From Hymenobacter pini (GTDB lineage Bacteria; Bacteroidota; Bacteroidia; Cytophagales; Hymenobacteraceae): a stretch of 64,000 bases of DNA. Below are positions 17,128 through 25,143 of the stretch, in pieces; positions within the stretch are counted from its first letter, which is position 1, and every line of letters begins with the position of its first letter. The stretch is from positions 62,001-126,000 of the forward strand of contig NZ_JAIZZH010000006.1 in NCBI RefSeq assembly GCF_020421205.1. Direction: 5' to 3'. The translations under genes and the position numbers were made by a program. The notes below the pieces were generated by a model. The model ran no database searches. It saw only the letters and a program-made list of their open reading frames with translations, and was not told the DNA's origin.

Positions 17128-17640
17128 TTAGAGGCTGGGCACGTCGGCCATTTCGGCCTTGGCCGACAGCTCCCGGCAGTAGGTGATGAAGTCGGTGTTG
17201 ATGGGCTCGAGGCCGGCAGCGCGCAACTCCTTGGCCACCTGGGCGCGGTGGTAGTTACCATGTACCGGCACGTGCGTCAGAATATCCGAAACCTGGCTGG
17301 TATAGCCCTCTCCTACCGAGTTGGTGTAGGTAATGAGACGCTCCAGCTCCGCCTGGTTGATGGTAGTAGCCTCCACGCCATACTGGTGGAACCGCTCTGA
17401 GGTTTGCTCGTGCCAGTGGTGCAGGTCGGCCAAATCATGCTCCTGCCACACTTTCACGGGGCTGGGCGTGCTGGTGAGGCGGCCCAGCCAGATAGCCTGG
17501 GCGTTGAGCACGTGGCTGAAAATGCGTAGCGCGCCGTGCGGCAAAGCGGCCCCCTCGGCCACTAGGCCGTCGAGGTGACGCAGCAGGGTGTCGTTAGCCC
17601 ACACGGTGTAGGCCCCCAGCTTTTCGATGGTATTAATCAT
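17128..17640 (-). CDS. DinB family protein
   Basis: A 170-residue protein starting MINTIEKLGAYTVWANDTLL, the four-helix DinB/YfiT start. Three metal-binding histidines are plausible: one in IFSHVLNAQAIWLGRL, and a pair in ILTHVPVHGNYHRAQVAKEL. Such proteins bind a divalent metal; many act as thiol-dependent S-transferases or have unknown activity. The 17 residues upstream of the chosen ATG (17638-17640) come from the adjacent palindrome. Confidence 0.82.
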   Translation of the reverse strand: MINTIEKLGAYTVWANDTLLRHLDGLVAEGAALPHGALRIFSHVLNAQAIWLGRLTSTPSPVKVWQEHDLADLHHWHEQTSERFHQYGVEATTINQAELERLITYTNSVGEGYTSQVSDILTHVPVHGNYHRAQVAKELRAAGLEPINTDFITYCRELSAKAEMADVPSL

Positions 17641-17646
17641 TGTAAA

Positions 17647-17741
17647 AGAAGTGAGTACAGAGACATGAGAACGGAGACTCTGCAAAGGCAAAAAATGAAT
17701 GGGTACAAAGTCTCATTTCTCATGTCTCTATACTCACTTCT
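17647..17741 (-). repeat. 33-bp imperfect palindrome upstream of the DinB family gene
   Basis: 17647-17679 pairs with 17709-17741 with three mismatches around a 29-base loop. It lies between the lipoprotein gene stop (17753) and the DinB family start. It has no homology to the other long palindromes in the window. Confidence 0.65.
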
Positions 17742-17752
17742 AACTCGGTAGC

Positions 17753-18220
17753 TTACCGGGGGTCCTGCCAAACCAGCTTTTCCTCGGTACGGTTCTTTGA
17801 AAAATCGGCGCATTTGCCGTCGCCCCGGCCCGTCAGGCCTCCGTCGGGGTGGCAGAGCACTTTCCCATCGGCAGCGTAGAGGGTGGTGTACTGGTCGCAG
17901 CAGGGGCTGGTTTCGTAGTACACCGTAGCTCCGTTGTACTGGTAGCTGTAGATGTGCACGGGCGGGTTCGCCTTTTTCTCGTTGAGATGCCGCTGAATCC
18001 GGTCTTCCAGCCACTTAGGGCGTTTCTTGTCGTCGAAAGCAGGCGCGTTATCGGGGGTGGGCTCAATGGTGTTCACGCTGGTAGGGGCGGGCGTGGATAC
18101 GCTACCGGCCAGGCCCGTCTGGGGGGCATCGGTGGGGGTAGTAACGGCCACGTTGCGCTGGCAGGCAGCGGTGGAAAGCAGCGCGGCCGTAGCAGCGGCC
18201 AGAAACGGGAGAAAACGCAT
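17753..18220 (-). CDS. small lipoprotein of unknown function
   Basis: A 155-residue protein with signal peptide and lipobox LSTAAC, followed by a threonine/proline-rich linker (residues about 27-60). The conserved-looking C-terminal domain has PKWLEDRIQRHLNEKKANPP, IYSYQYNGATVYYETSPCCDQYTTLYAADGKVLCHPDGG and ends EKLVWQDPR. The CC pair and the LVW-DPR ending are common in small Bacteroidota lipoproteins, but I cannot assign a function. Confidence 0.65.
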   Translation of the reverse strand: MRFLPFLAAATAALLSTAACQRNVAVTTPTDAPQTGLAGSVSTPAPTSVNTIEPTPDNAPAFDDKKRPKWLEDRIQRHLNEKKANPPVHIYSYQYNGATVYYETSPCCDQYTTLYAADGKVLCHPDGGLTGRGDGKCADFSKNRTEEKLVWQDPR

Positions 18221-18331
18221 AGGGAGAAAGTCGGGTTAGGCGGGAAACCGCTGCATCCGCACACGCAATGGGGCGGCAAAGATGCACACAAACCTGCGTT
18301 ACGCAGTTACCCCACCATTGTTTAGCCTCGC

Positions 18332-18748
18332 CTACTTCATCAGCACGGCCCACAGGCGCGGCCCAAACACCAGCAGCCCCACCGCCAAGGCCGCCAGCGC
18401 CATCACCAGCACCGCCCCGGCCGCCACATCCTTGGCCCGGCCCGCCAGCGGATGGTACTCCGGCGACACCAGGTTGACCACCGCCTCAATGGCCGTATTC
18501 ACCAGCTCAGCGCACCACACGGCCCCCACGGCCAGGGCCACGGCGCACCACTCCCAGCGCGCCAGCCCGCAGTACAGCCCCAGCCCCGTTACCGCCACCG
18601 TAGCCGCCGCGTGAAACCATAGATGTACCTCCGTGCGCAGGGCCGCCCCCACGCCCCGGAAAGCGTAGCCGAAGCTGGCCGCCCGCTTGCGCACTAGGGC
18701 CGGAAACCGGCGCGGCGTAGGCTGATTCGGCTCAGCCACGGGCCTCAA
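18332..18748 (-). CDS. dgkA: diacylglycerol/undecaprenol kinase family protein
   Basis: A 138-residue integral membrane kinase. FGYAFRGVGAALRTEVHLWFH at the N-terminus and ELVNTAIEAVVN followed by HPLAGRAKDVAAGAV are the DgkA signature. The normally conserved aspartate after EAV is asparagine here. Three membrane helices are predicted. In Gram-negatives it recycles diacylglycerol to phosphatidate; the undecaprenol kinase role is an alternative. Its start overlaps the end of the upstream acetyltransferase gene by 17 bases. Confidence 0.85.
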   Translation of the reverse strand: MRPVAEPNQPTPRRFPALVRKRAASFGYAFRGVGAALRTEVHLWFHAAATVAVTGLGLYCGLARWEWCAVALAVGAVWCAELVNTAIEAVVNLVSPEYHPLAGRAKDVAAGAVLVMALAALAVGLLVFGPRLWAVLMK

Positions 18749-19325
18749 ACTGCTGAAATACCGTCTGCCGCAGGTGGTTCCACTCGGGCCGGATGATGCT
18801 GAAAAGTACCGTGTCGCGGCGGATGCCGCCCTGGGTGTAGCGGTGGCTGCGCAACGTGCCTTCCTCGGTGGCTCCCATGCGCCGCATAGCCTGCTGCGAC
18901 TTCAGGTTGCGCGAATCGGTTTCCAGTTCCACCCGCTCACAACCCAACCCATCGAAGGCGTGGCGCAGCAGCGCGTGCTTGGCGGCCCGGTTCAGGCCCG
19001 TGCGCTGAAACTCCTGCCCTACCCAGGTATAGCCAATGCTCAGGCGGGCATCGGCGGCATCCACGTTGTAGTAACTGGTGCTGCCGGCGGGCCGGCCCGT
19101 AGCCTTGTCGATAATGAGGAAGGGGTAGCGGCGCTGCTGCTGCCGGCCCTGCATGGCATCGGTCAGGTACTTAGCCAGGCTGATGGGGTCGTCGCCGCGG
19201 GTCAGGGTGTAAGTCCAGAGTTCCGGGGTAGCCGCCACCGGCCGTAGGGCTTCAAAGTCGGCGGTTTGTAGGGGGCGGAGCAGCACGCGGCTGTTTTCGA
19301 GCTGAATATCCTGGGAGAAATCCAT
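18732..19325 (-). CDS. GNAT family N-acetyltransferase
   Basis: A 197-residue RimL-type acetyltransferase. LENSRVLLRPLQTADFEALR opens the domain; ARLSIGYTWVGQEFQRTGLNRAAK is the acetyl-CoA binding region, and LETDSRNLKSQQAMRRMGATEEGTLR is the conserved C-terminal block. Such proteins acetylate small molecules or protein N-termini; the target is unknown. It overlaps dgkA by 17 bases and is probably in the same operon. Confidence 0.82.
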   Translation of the reverse strand: MDFSQDIQLENSRVLLRPLQTADFEALRPVAATPELWTYTLTRGDDPISLAKYLTDAMQGRQQQRRYPFLIIDKATGRPAGSTSYYNVDAADARLSIGYTWVGQEFQRTGLNRAAKHALLRHAFDGLGCERVELETDSRNLKSQQAMRRMGATEEGTLRSHRYTQGGIRRDTVLFSIIRPEWNHLRQTVFQQFEARG

Positions 19326-19346
19326 GCGGGCAGCGGGAGTTGATTA

Positions 19347-19730
19347 GTGCGCCGTAAAGATGCCGAATTTTACCACCTAGTGCTTGGTCAGCAGTGCTTT
19401 GGTTCTTCTGAGCCTGGCAGGAGCCCGGCAGCCAGCGCTACTACCGAAGCCCTGTCCGGCGCAGCCAAAGCGCGCTCCGGCCCGCCCCAAGAACCGCCCG
19501 GCCTGCCCAAATCTCCTTCCGGTACAGCTGAAGCACCACCCGGTGCAGCCGAAGTTCCTACCGGCCCACCCGAAGCCATTCCCGGTGATGATTCCCGTGC
19601 CTCGGACGCGCCGGGAGCTTTTTCAGGGGCGGCGGCCGGGACAAAACACAAACTGGCCTCCTTTACGCAAGAGGGCCGGCTTGTTTTGAGTGTAGTGGCC
19701 AGGGGGCCGCGTGGGGCGGAAGCGAGTTAG
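19347..19730 (+). CDS. possible small protein with heptapeptide repeats
   Basis: An open frame of 127 residues from GTG 19347, in a region with no other gene. The middle (residues about 36-80) is built of six heptads of the pattern P-[STP]-G-x-x-[KEQ]-x, encoded by the 21-bp tandem repeat at 19452-19590. Between repeat units many changes are synonymous in this frame (Pro CCG/CCT/CCA, Gly GGC/GGT, Ala GCA/GCC), which argues mildly for coding. There is no signal peptide, no good start context and no recognised domain. Because 21 is a multiple of three, all frames show heptads. This call is uncertain. Confidence 0.3.
   Translation: MRRKDAEFYHLVLGQQCFGSSEPGRSPAASATTEALSGAAKARSGPPQEPPGLPKSPSGTAEAPPGAAEVPTGPPEAIPGDDSRASDAPGAFSGAAAGTKHKLASFTQEGRLVLSVVARGPRGAEAS
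19452..19590. repeat. 21-bp degenerate tandem repeat
   Basis: Six units of 21 bases (starting 19452, 19473, 19494, 19515, 19536 and 19557) plus a partial seventh. The shared core is a YCCGGY element in the first half of each unit, followed by a proline/alanine-rich and then AA-containing segment. Units differ at 6-10 positions. It lies in the 583-base gap between the acetyltransferase gene and the SDR gene. Confidence 0.75.
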
Positions 19731-19908
19731 GTAGTGCGCCGTACAGGTACCGGCCGGTGAAGTGGTGAATTTCCAGTCATCTTTGGTGTTCTGGCCAGTG
19801 TTTTCCTCCCCTTGTTTCGAGGGCAGCCTACGCCCGGAAGCTCTACTACCAGGGTGGCATTGGGTACTCTTTTCAAACCCGCTGGCGCTGACGCTATATT
19901 CACTCCGG

Positions 19909-20724
19909 TCAGATGCCGTAGCTGGATTTCACTACCTTCCGGAATACCCCATCGGAAACCAACCGGCGCAGTGGGAGCAGCACGTTGGCCGGGTAGGCAA
20001 TGGGGTAGCGCAAACGCTTTTTGCCATCGGTAGCTGCCCGGAAAATTGTTTCGGCCACCGCCTGCGGGCCTACGGCTTTGGCCCCGGCTTCCTGACTTAC
20101 TTTCTCTACCTGGGCTACAAATTTGTCATATGCCGGGCGCAGGTCGTCGCGCATCACAAACTCGCGGCTACGGTCATAAAAATCGGTCTTGATGGCTCCG
20201 GGTTCAATGATTTTCACCTGAATGCCCAGCGGCTCCAGCTCATACTGCAAGCTTTCGGAGAAGCCTTCCACAGCCCACTTGGTAGCGTGGTAGATGCTGT
20301 AGAGCGGAAACGTGACCCGCCCGCCCACCGAGGCAATCTGCACGATGGTGCCGCGGCCCTGCTGGCGGAAGTGCGGAATTACGGCTCTGGTGCAGCGCAT
20401 CAGCCCCAGCACGTTGGTATCAAACTGCCGGGCAATGGTGTCGTCGGTCATGGCTTCAAACACCCCATCAACACCGTAACCCGCATTATTGATCAAGACC
20501 TCCAGCCCGCCAAAGTCGCGTAGCACGGCCGCTACGGCCGCCTCGATACTTGCCGAATCGGTAACATCGAGCGGGTAGAGCCGCACGTTGGGCAGCTGGT
20601 TCAGCTCGGTTTCTTTGCCGGGCGTGCGCATGGTAGCGGCCACGTTCCAGCCGCGCTGGGCGAACAGGCGGGCCGCCGCTTTGCCGATGCCAGAGCTGGC
20701 GCCGGTGATGAGAACTGTAGGCAT
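19909..20724 (-). CDS. SDR family oxidoreductase
   Basis: A 271-residue short-chain dehydrogenase from ATG 20722-20724. It has cofactor motif VLITGASSGIGKAAA, NNAGYG, catalytic serine in VQIASVGGRV and the Y-x-x-x-K pair in YHATK. The residues after the second beta strand (ATMRTPGKE) fit NADP(H) use. It resembles the classical SDRs that reduce ketones or aldehydes; the substrate is unknown. An in-frame extension of 21 residues upstream is not supported. Confidence 0.88.
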   Translation of the reverse strand: MPTVLITGASSGIGKAAARLFAQRGWNVAATMRTPGKETELNQLPNVRLYPLDVTDSASIEAAVAAVLRDFGGLEVLINNAGYGVDGVFEAMTDDTIARQFDTNVLGLMRCTRAVIPHFRQQGRGTIVQIASVGGRVTFPLYSIYHATKWAVEGFSESLQYELEPLGIQVKIIEPGAIKTDFYDRSREFVMRDDLRPAYDKFVAQVEKVSQEAGAKAVGPQAVAETIFRAATDGKKRLRYPIAYPANVLLPLRRLVSDGVFRKVVKSSYGI

Positions 20725-20829
20725 GAGAACCAAGTAAGGTGGTAAGGACTCGAAACCTGCCGACATAGCAAGTCCCGGCTGCGGCACTTGCGCGCGGCAA
20801 CCGGGACTGCAAACGGATGAGGTAACGGT

Positions 20830-22233
20830 TTACTTTATTTCACCCACCATATCCTCGGGCTTCAGCCACTCGTTGAACTGCTCCTCGGTGAGGTAGCCGA
20901 GCTGCAGGGCGGTTTCTTTCAACGTCGAGCCGTTTTTGTGGGCCGTTTGGGCAATTTCGGCGGCTTTGTAGTAGCCGATGTGGGGGTTGAGGGCCGTTAC
21001 CAACATCAACGACGAATCGACGTGCTTCTTGATGTTGGCTTCCAGGGGCTCGATGCCCACGGCGCACTTATCATTGAACGACACGCACACGTCGCCAATC
21101 AGGCGGGCCGAATGCAGGAAGTTGTAGATCATCACCGGCTTGAACACGTTCAACTCGAAGTGGCCGTTCATGCCGCCGATGTTGATGGCTACATCGTTGC
21201 CCATTACCTGAGCGGCCACCATCGTCATGGCTTCGCACTGGGTGGGGTTCACCTTGCCGGGCATGATGCTGGAGCCAGGCTCGTTGTCAGGGATGTGAAG
21301 CTCACCGATGCCAGCGCGAGGGCCCGAGGCCAGCAGGCGGATGTCGTTACCGATTTTCATCATGGAAGCGGCCACCGTTTTCAGGGCACCGTGGGCTTCT
21401 ACAATAGCGTCGTGAGCGGCCAGGGCCTCAAACTTGTTTTCGGCTGTTACGAAGGGCAGGCCCGTCAGCTCGGCAATGTACTTGGCCACATTTTCGGAGT
21501 AGCCGGCCGGCGTGTTGATGCCGGTACCCACGGCGGTGCCGCCCAGGGCCAGCTCCGAGAGGTGGGCCAGCGTGTTCTTGATGGCGCGCAGGCCGTGGTC
21601 GAGCTGCGACACGTAGCCGCTGAACTCCTGGCCCACGGTGAGCGGGGTGGCGTCCATCAGGTGGGTGCGGCCGATTTTGACGATGTGCATGAACTGCTCC
21701 GACTTCTGCTTCAGGGTGTCGCGCAGCTTCTCAATGCCCGGAATCGTCACCTCCATCAGAATCTTGTAGGCGGCAATGTGCATGGCCGTCGGAAACGTAT
21801 CGTTGGAGCTCTGGCTCTTGTTCACGTCGTCGTTGGGGGCCAGAAACTTCTTCTCATCCTGCAGGCTGCCGCCCTGCAGCACGTGGCCGCGGTAGGCAAT
21901 TACCTCGTTCACGTTCATGTTGCTCTGAGTGCCCGAGCCCGTTTGCCACACCACCAGCGGAAACTCCTTATCCAGCTTGCCTTCCAGGATTTCATCGGCC
22001 ACGCGGCCAATCAGCTCGGCTTTCTCGGCGGGCAGCACGCCGGCGTCGCGGTTGGTGAGGGCGGCGGCTTTCTTGAGGTAGGCGAAGGCGCGGATGATTT
22101 CCTTGGGCATCCGGTTGATGTCCTGGGCAATCTGGAAGTTGTCGATGCTGCGCTGGGTTTGGGCGCCGTAGTAGGCGTCGGCCGGCACCTGCACGGTGCC
22201 CATGGTATCTTTCTCGGTGCGGAACTGCGTCAT
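20830..22233 (-). CDS. fumC: class II fumarate hydratase
   Basis: A 467-residue enzyme that interconverts fumarate and malate in the TCA cycle, active as a homotetramer in the cytoplasm. The start MTQFRTEKDTMGTVQVPADAY matches FumC. The signature GSSIMPGKVNP, carrying the catalytic serine loop, is intact, as are SQSSNDTFPTAMH and GRTHLMDATPLT (active-site histidine). The ATG 22231-22233 is chosen over a 26-residue upstream extension. The large open frame on the opposite strand is a codon-bias shadow. Confidence 0.95.
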   Translation of the reverse strand: MTQFRTEKDTMGTVQVPADAYYGAQTQRSIDNFQIAQDINRMPKEIIRAFAYLKKAAALTNRDAGVLPAEKAELIGRVADEILEGKLDKEFPLVVWQTGSGTQSNMNVNEVIAYRGHVLQGGSLQDEKKFLAPNDDVNKSQSSNDTFPTAMHIAAYKILMEVTIPGIEKLRDTLKQKSEQFMHIVKIGRTHLMDATPLTVGQEFSGYVSQLDHGLRAIKNTLAHLSELALGGTAVGTGINTPAGYSENVAKYIAELTGLPFVTAENKFEALAAHDAIVEAHGALKTVAASMMKIGNDIRLLASGPRAGIGELHIPDNEPGSSIMPGKVNPTQCEAMTMVAAQVMGNDVAINIGGMNGHFELNVFKPVMIYNFLHSARLIGDVCVSFNDKCAVGIEPLEANIKKHVDSSLMLVTALNPHIGYYKAAEIAQTAHKNGSTLKETALQLGYLTEEQFNEWLKPEDMVGEIK

Positions 22234-22433
22234 GCTGATATGAAGGGTGAGAAGGGAATGAGGGTACGGATTGGCAGGCCCTGGCCGGGGCCGCCGGGCA
22301 AAAGTACGCAACCCGGCTCCGCCCCCTATCGAAACGCCAAAATTCTGCCCCTCCTTAGTTCAGCTACCCGTCCGCAGCCTGCGTACACGCAGCATACCGG
22401 CCCGGCCGGCACTTTACTTTAGCTTCATCCGCC

Positions 22434-22679
22434 ATGAAAAAGACTTTTGAAGACGAATCGGACGCCCTGCAGGCCCCCAGTCACCAACCCACCAGCCACC
22501 AGGCGCCCGCCAGCGCCCACCACAGCAACGAGAACGAGCACCCCGCCGTGCCCGTAGCCGGCAACGGTGCCCCCAGCTATAAGCAGGTAGCAATCAACAC
22601 CCAGCCCGACCTGCCGACCCCCGATAAGGCCGGCGGCAGCGCCACCGCGCCCGAAAGCGGCGGTGGCTACAGCGGGTAA
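22434..22679 (+). CDS. small hydrophilic, probably disordered protein
   Basis: An 81-residue protein from ATG 22434, rich in Pro, Ala, His, Ser and Gly with no hydrophobic segment: it starts MKKTFEDESDALQAPSHQPT and ends ESGGGYSG. The start is well placed and the frame ends just before a perfect 34-bp palindrome used as a shared 3' end with the convergent gene, which supports its being real. No domain is recognised; low-complexity proteins of this kind often relate to stress tolerance, but that is only a guess. Confidence 0.5.
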   Translation: MKKTFEDESDALQAPSHQPTSHQAPASAHHSNENEHPAVPVAGNGAPSYKQVAINTQPDLPTPDKAGGSATAPESGGGYSG

Positions 22680-22686
22680 TTGAGTT

Positions 22687-22765
22687 AAGTCAAAGGGAAA
22701 AAGTAAAAAGTCAAAGCTCTAATGGTCAACCAGAGCTTTGACTTTTTACTTTTTCCCTTTGACTT
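22687..22765. terminator. 34-bp perfect palindrome between convergent genes
   Basis: 22687-22720 is the exact reverse complement of 22732-22765, with an 11-base loop. The arms are AT-rich with A- and T-tracts, so it can terminate in both directions. A 34-bp stem is far longer than an ordinary intrinsic terminator. Confidence 0.9.
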
Positions 22766-22770
22766 GCCCG

Positions 22771-24177
22771 TTACCGTTGCTCTATTTTGAATGGTACGCT
22801 CACTACCACTTTGCGGGCGGTGCGGCGGCCGTTCTGCACGGCCGGGAACCAGGCCGGACCTTCCCGCAGCAGACGTAATGCTTCCTCATCGCACTCCGGC
22901 GACACGGATTTTACTACCTTAAAGTCGCTCAGCTTGCCGTCGGCCCCTACCACGAACTGCACCCGCACCGTGCCTTCGCGGCGGTCCGTCAGGGCTTTTT
23001 CGGGATAGTCGAGGCTGTCGGTCAGGTACTTGCGCAGCTTACCATAACCGCCGGCCGGTGTGGCCGAAATGCTGGGTAACATGGGCGGCGCTTCGCGGCG
23101 CACTACCACTACCTCGCTGAGTTGCTTGGTATCGGGCGCGAGGGCCAGAGCTAAAGTAGAATCGGAAGGGCGCAGCGGCTGCGTTTTGCTAGCATACCCG
23201 ATGAAATTGACTGTAAGCTGCTCGGTAGCAGCCGGAACAGTTATAGCAAAACTTCCATCGGAACCCGTTACTGCGCCTTGCTGAGTACCCGGCACCGTCA
23301 CGGTGGCACCCGGCAACGGTTGCCCGGCCGTGTCCGTCACCCGGCCCTGAACGGTGCGCAGCGGGTTGGAAGCAGGCGCTGAAGCCGCAGCCGGTGCACT
23401 GGCCACCCGGGCCATTTTGGTTTTGGCCGCCGCGGGCTTCGGAACCGGAGCAGCGGCAGCTTCCTTGTAATTTTCGGCGGTTTCCGCTGGTGCCGACATA
23501 GACACTGCCGCCGGTTCCGTCGCGGGTGTTGCTACATCTGCCGCAGCAACTGAACCATTACCGGCAGCTTCCAGCCCTGCCAAATCCGCCGGAGGGTCCT
23601 GCGAGGGCACCCCACGTGGCACTGCCACCGGGCGGCGGTATCGGGCAGCCAGCACCGACCGCCTAATTGGTGATGCGGGAGCCGCCGGCGTCACAGTAGC
23701 CACTTCCGGGGCGTCCACTGCCGCAACTGGTTCGGCCGGACGCACAGTAGCAGGCTCCGCTCGGCGTGACGCTTCCGGCACTGGCCGACTGGCAACTTCC
23801 GGTGCATTATTCAATCGGCTTATAGTCAGCCAACCCACCACACCCAACAACAGCAGCAGCACCGCCGCTGCCGCCAGGGGCCGCCACGCCCACAACGGAA
23901 TTACTCTGGGCTCGGGGGCCGCCTCAGTAGTCAACTCCCTCACGCGGGCGTTTAGGCGTTGGCGCAACTCCTGCATGCTAGCATCGTGGGCGGCGGCGGG
24001 CTGCATTTCCAAGCCTTCCAGGATATCGGCGCACACGGCACAATCCAGGGTGTGGGCCTCCACGGCGTGCTCCTCGGCGGGCGGCAATTCTCCGGCCACG
24101 TACCGGCGCAGCAGCTCCACCGGCAGGTGGGCGCCGGCCGTGGCAGAGGGTGCGGAGGTCAGGTTAGGGCGAGGCAT
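22771..24177 (-). CDS. anti-sigma-like membrane protein fused to CarboxypepD_reg and TonB C-terminal domains
   Basis: A 468-residue protein with four parts. Residues about 15-60 look like a zinc-finger anti-sigma domain (LRRYVAGELPPAEEHAVEAHTLDCAVCADIL, with H-x3-C-x2-C). About 96-118 is a membrane helix (PLAAAAVLLLLLGVVGWLTI). A long Pro/Ala linker follows, then a CarboxypepD_reg-like sandwich (about 270-350, GRVTDTAGQPLPGATVTVPG) ending LSEVVVVRR, and a TonB C-terminal domain (about 370-468, GTVRVQFVVGADGKL). It overlaps the sigma factor gene by 14 bases, so coupled expression is expected. Inference: it ties cell-envelope energy transduction or sensing to the sigma factor. Confidence 0.8.
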   Translation of the reverse strand: MPRPNLTSAPSATAGAHLPVELLRRYVAGELPPAEEHAVEAHTLDCAVCADILEGLEMQPAAAHDASMQELRQRLNARVRELTTEAAPEPRVIPLWAWRPLAAAAVLLLLLGVVGWLTISRLNNAPEVASRPVPEASRRAEPATVRPAEPVAAVDAPEVATVTPAAPASPIRRSVLAARYRRPVAVPRGVPSQDPPADLAGLEAAGNGSVAAADVATPATEPAAVSMSAPAETAENYKEAAAAPVPKPAAAKTKMARVASAPAAASAPASNPLRTVQGRVTDTAGQPLPGATVTVPGTQQGAVTGSDGSFAITVPAATEQLTVNFIGYASKTQPLRPSDSTLALALAPDTKQLSEVVVVRREAPPMLPSISATPAGGYGKLRKYLTDSLDYPEKALTDRREGTVRVQFVVGADGKLSDFKVVKSVSPECDEEALRLLREGPAWFPAVQNGRRTARKVVVSVPFKIEQR

Positions 24178-24781
24178 CGGAGGCAGAGGCTTGTAGCAGG
24201 CGGCGCAGGTTGCGCTTCCCGTTTTGCAGGTGACTTTTTACGGCGTTTAGGTCAAAACCCGTGAGGGCCGCTACTTCGCGGTAGCTTTTCTTTTCCAAAT
24301 AAAACAGCTCCAGACACTGGCGCTGACCGGGGGGCAATTCGGCGAGGGTATGCTCCAACTGCTGCAGATGCTGCTCGTGCAACTCGGCTTCGGCGGGGTC
24401 GTCGGCCGTTAGATGCCGGGCCGCCACCGATTCCATACCGGCCTCATCAGAAAAATGCACCACGGCCGGGCCCGCCCGCTGCCGGGCGCGCAGCACCATC
24501 AGGCAGTGGTTGCGGGCGGTGGCGTGCAGCCAGGGCGGGAAATTTTCCACCTCGTGCTGGCGCAACTTGGGCACCAATTGCTCAAACAGCTGCATCACGG
24601 CATCCTGAGCATCTTCCTCGCTGCGGAGGTAGCGCCGGCAAATGGCCAGTACCCCGCTCATGTGCCGCTCGTAGAGCACGCCCACATCGGCCACGTCGCC
24701 CTGGGCACGGTAGCGCCGGAGCAATTCCTCATCGGACAGCTCGGCGGCGGGCGTAAGGCGACTGGAACGGCGGAACAGCAT
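24164..24781 (-). CDS. ECF-type RNA polymerase sigma factor
   Basis: A 205-residue sigma-70 family protein. Region 2 spans about residues 30-95 (VLYERHMSGVLAICRRYLRSEEDAQDAVMQLFEQL, with the D-x-x-D/Q-x-V-F pattern). Region 4 spans about 140-195 (LPPGQRQCLELFYLEKKSYREVAALTGFDLNAVKSHLQNGKRNLR), a helix-turn-helix that reads the -35 element. The start codon overlaps no other gene, but a strong leftward terminator lies in the leader at 24810-24850. The next gene downstream, overlapping by 14 bases, is its probable anti-sigma factor. Confidence 0.88.
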   Translation of the reverse strand: MLFRRSSRLTPAAELSDEELLRRYRAQGDVADVGVLYERHMSGVLAICRRYLRSEEDAQDAVMQLFEQLVPKLRQHEVENFPPWLHATARNHCLMVLRARQRAGPAVVHFSDEAGMESVAARHLTADDPAEAELHEQHLQQLEHTLAELPPGQRQCLELFYLEKKSYREVAALTGFDLNAVKSHLQNGKRNLRRLLQASASDASP

Positions 24782-24809
24782 GGCTTGTGCAAGCTACGGC
24801 ATCAGCGGC

Positions 24810-24976
24810 AAAAAAAGCGTCCCATCCTCTTTTCCGGAGGATGGGACGCTACACCCTTCTGTGATATGGCCTAGCTTCACCGACGGTGGTTAGTGCCTAA
24901 CCTGCAACGGGTGACGCTCCTGCTGTGCCCCCTGGCCTACGTGGAGCTATTAGAAACCGGCTGGTAGCAGGTGTAG
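24810..24976 (-). promoter_or_regulatory. structured 5' leader with intrinsic terminator upstream of the sigma factor gene
   Basis: On the minus strand a 14-bp perfect hairpin (24850-24837 with 24829-24816, 7-base loop) is followed by seven T residues at 24816-24810: a textbook terminator, located only 28 bases before the sigma factor ATG. No minus-strand gene precedes it. Directly upstream, CTACACC (24976-24970 read on the minus strand) can pair with GGTGTAG (24855-24849), closing a roughly 120-base domain that contains further small hairpins and whose last two bases are shared with the terminator stem. This suggests an attenuator or small terminated RNA. I recognise no known riboswitch class. 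A leaderless start from a promoter inside the hairpin is the alternative. Confidence 0.4.
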
Positions 24977-25143
24977 GGACAGGCCGGCGCTGGCTGCGGC
25001 CGGGCACGTTGTACGGCTGCTCATTGTGCGGGGGCTGGCGGGGTAAAATATTTTTTTGGAGCCGTGTGGAATCCGGAATAGCCCCGCATCTACCCTGTAG
25101 AACCCGGCCGGTTCCCATCCTTACACCGCTATTCTTTCTGCTG

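Noticed and set aside
19452..19590. possible CRISPR array in the tandem repeat
   Set aside because: Units are contiguous without spacers, degenerate, and no cas genes are present.
19384..19689. TTG-started frame with a signal-like N-terminus and basic heptads over the 21-bp repeat
   Set aside because: Start codon and context are weak, and regular heptads appear in every frame of a 21-bp repeat; the other plus frame is longer and shows more silent changes. Neither is proven.
20938..22422. 494-residue open frame on the plus strand opposite fumC
   Set aside because: It is the exact antisense of a strongly conserved gene; its sequence is biased low-complexity typical of GC-rich shadows and has no domain.
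24851..24985. known riboswitch (TPP, cobalamin, SAM or c-di-GMP) upstream of the sigma gene
   Set aside because: None of the conserved core sequences of those classes could be found; only a structured leader with terminator is claimed.
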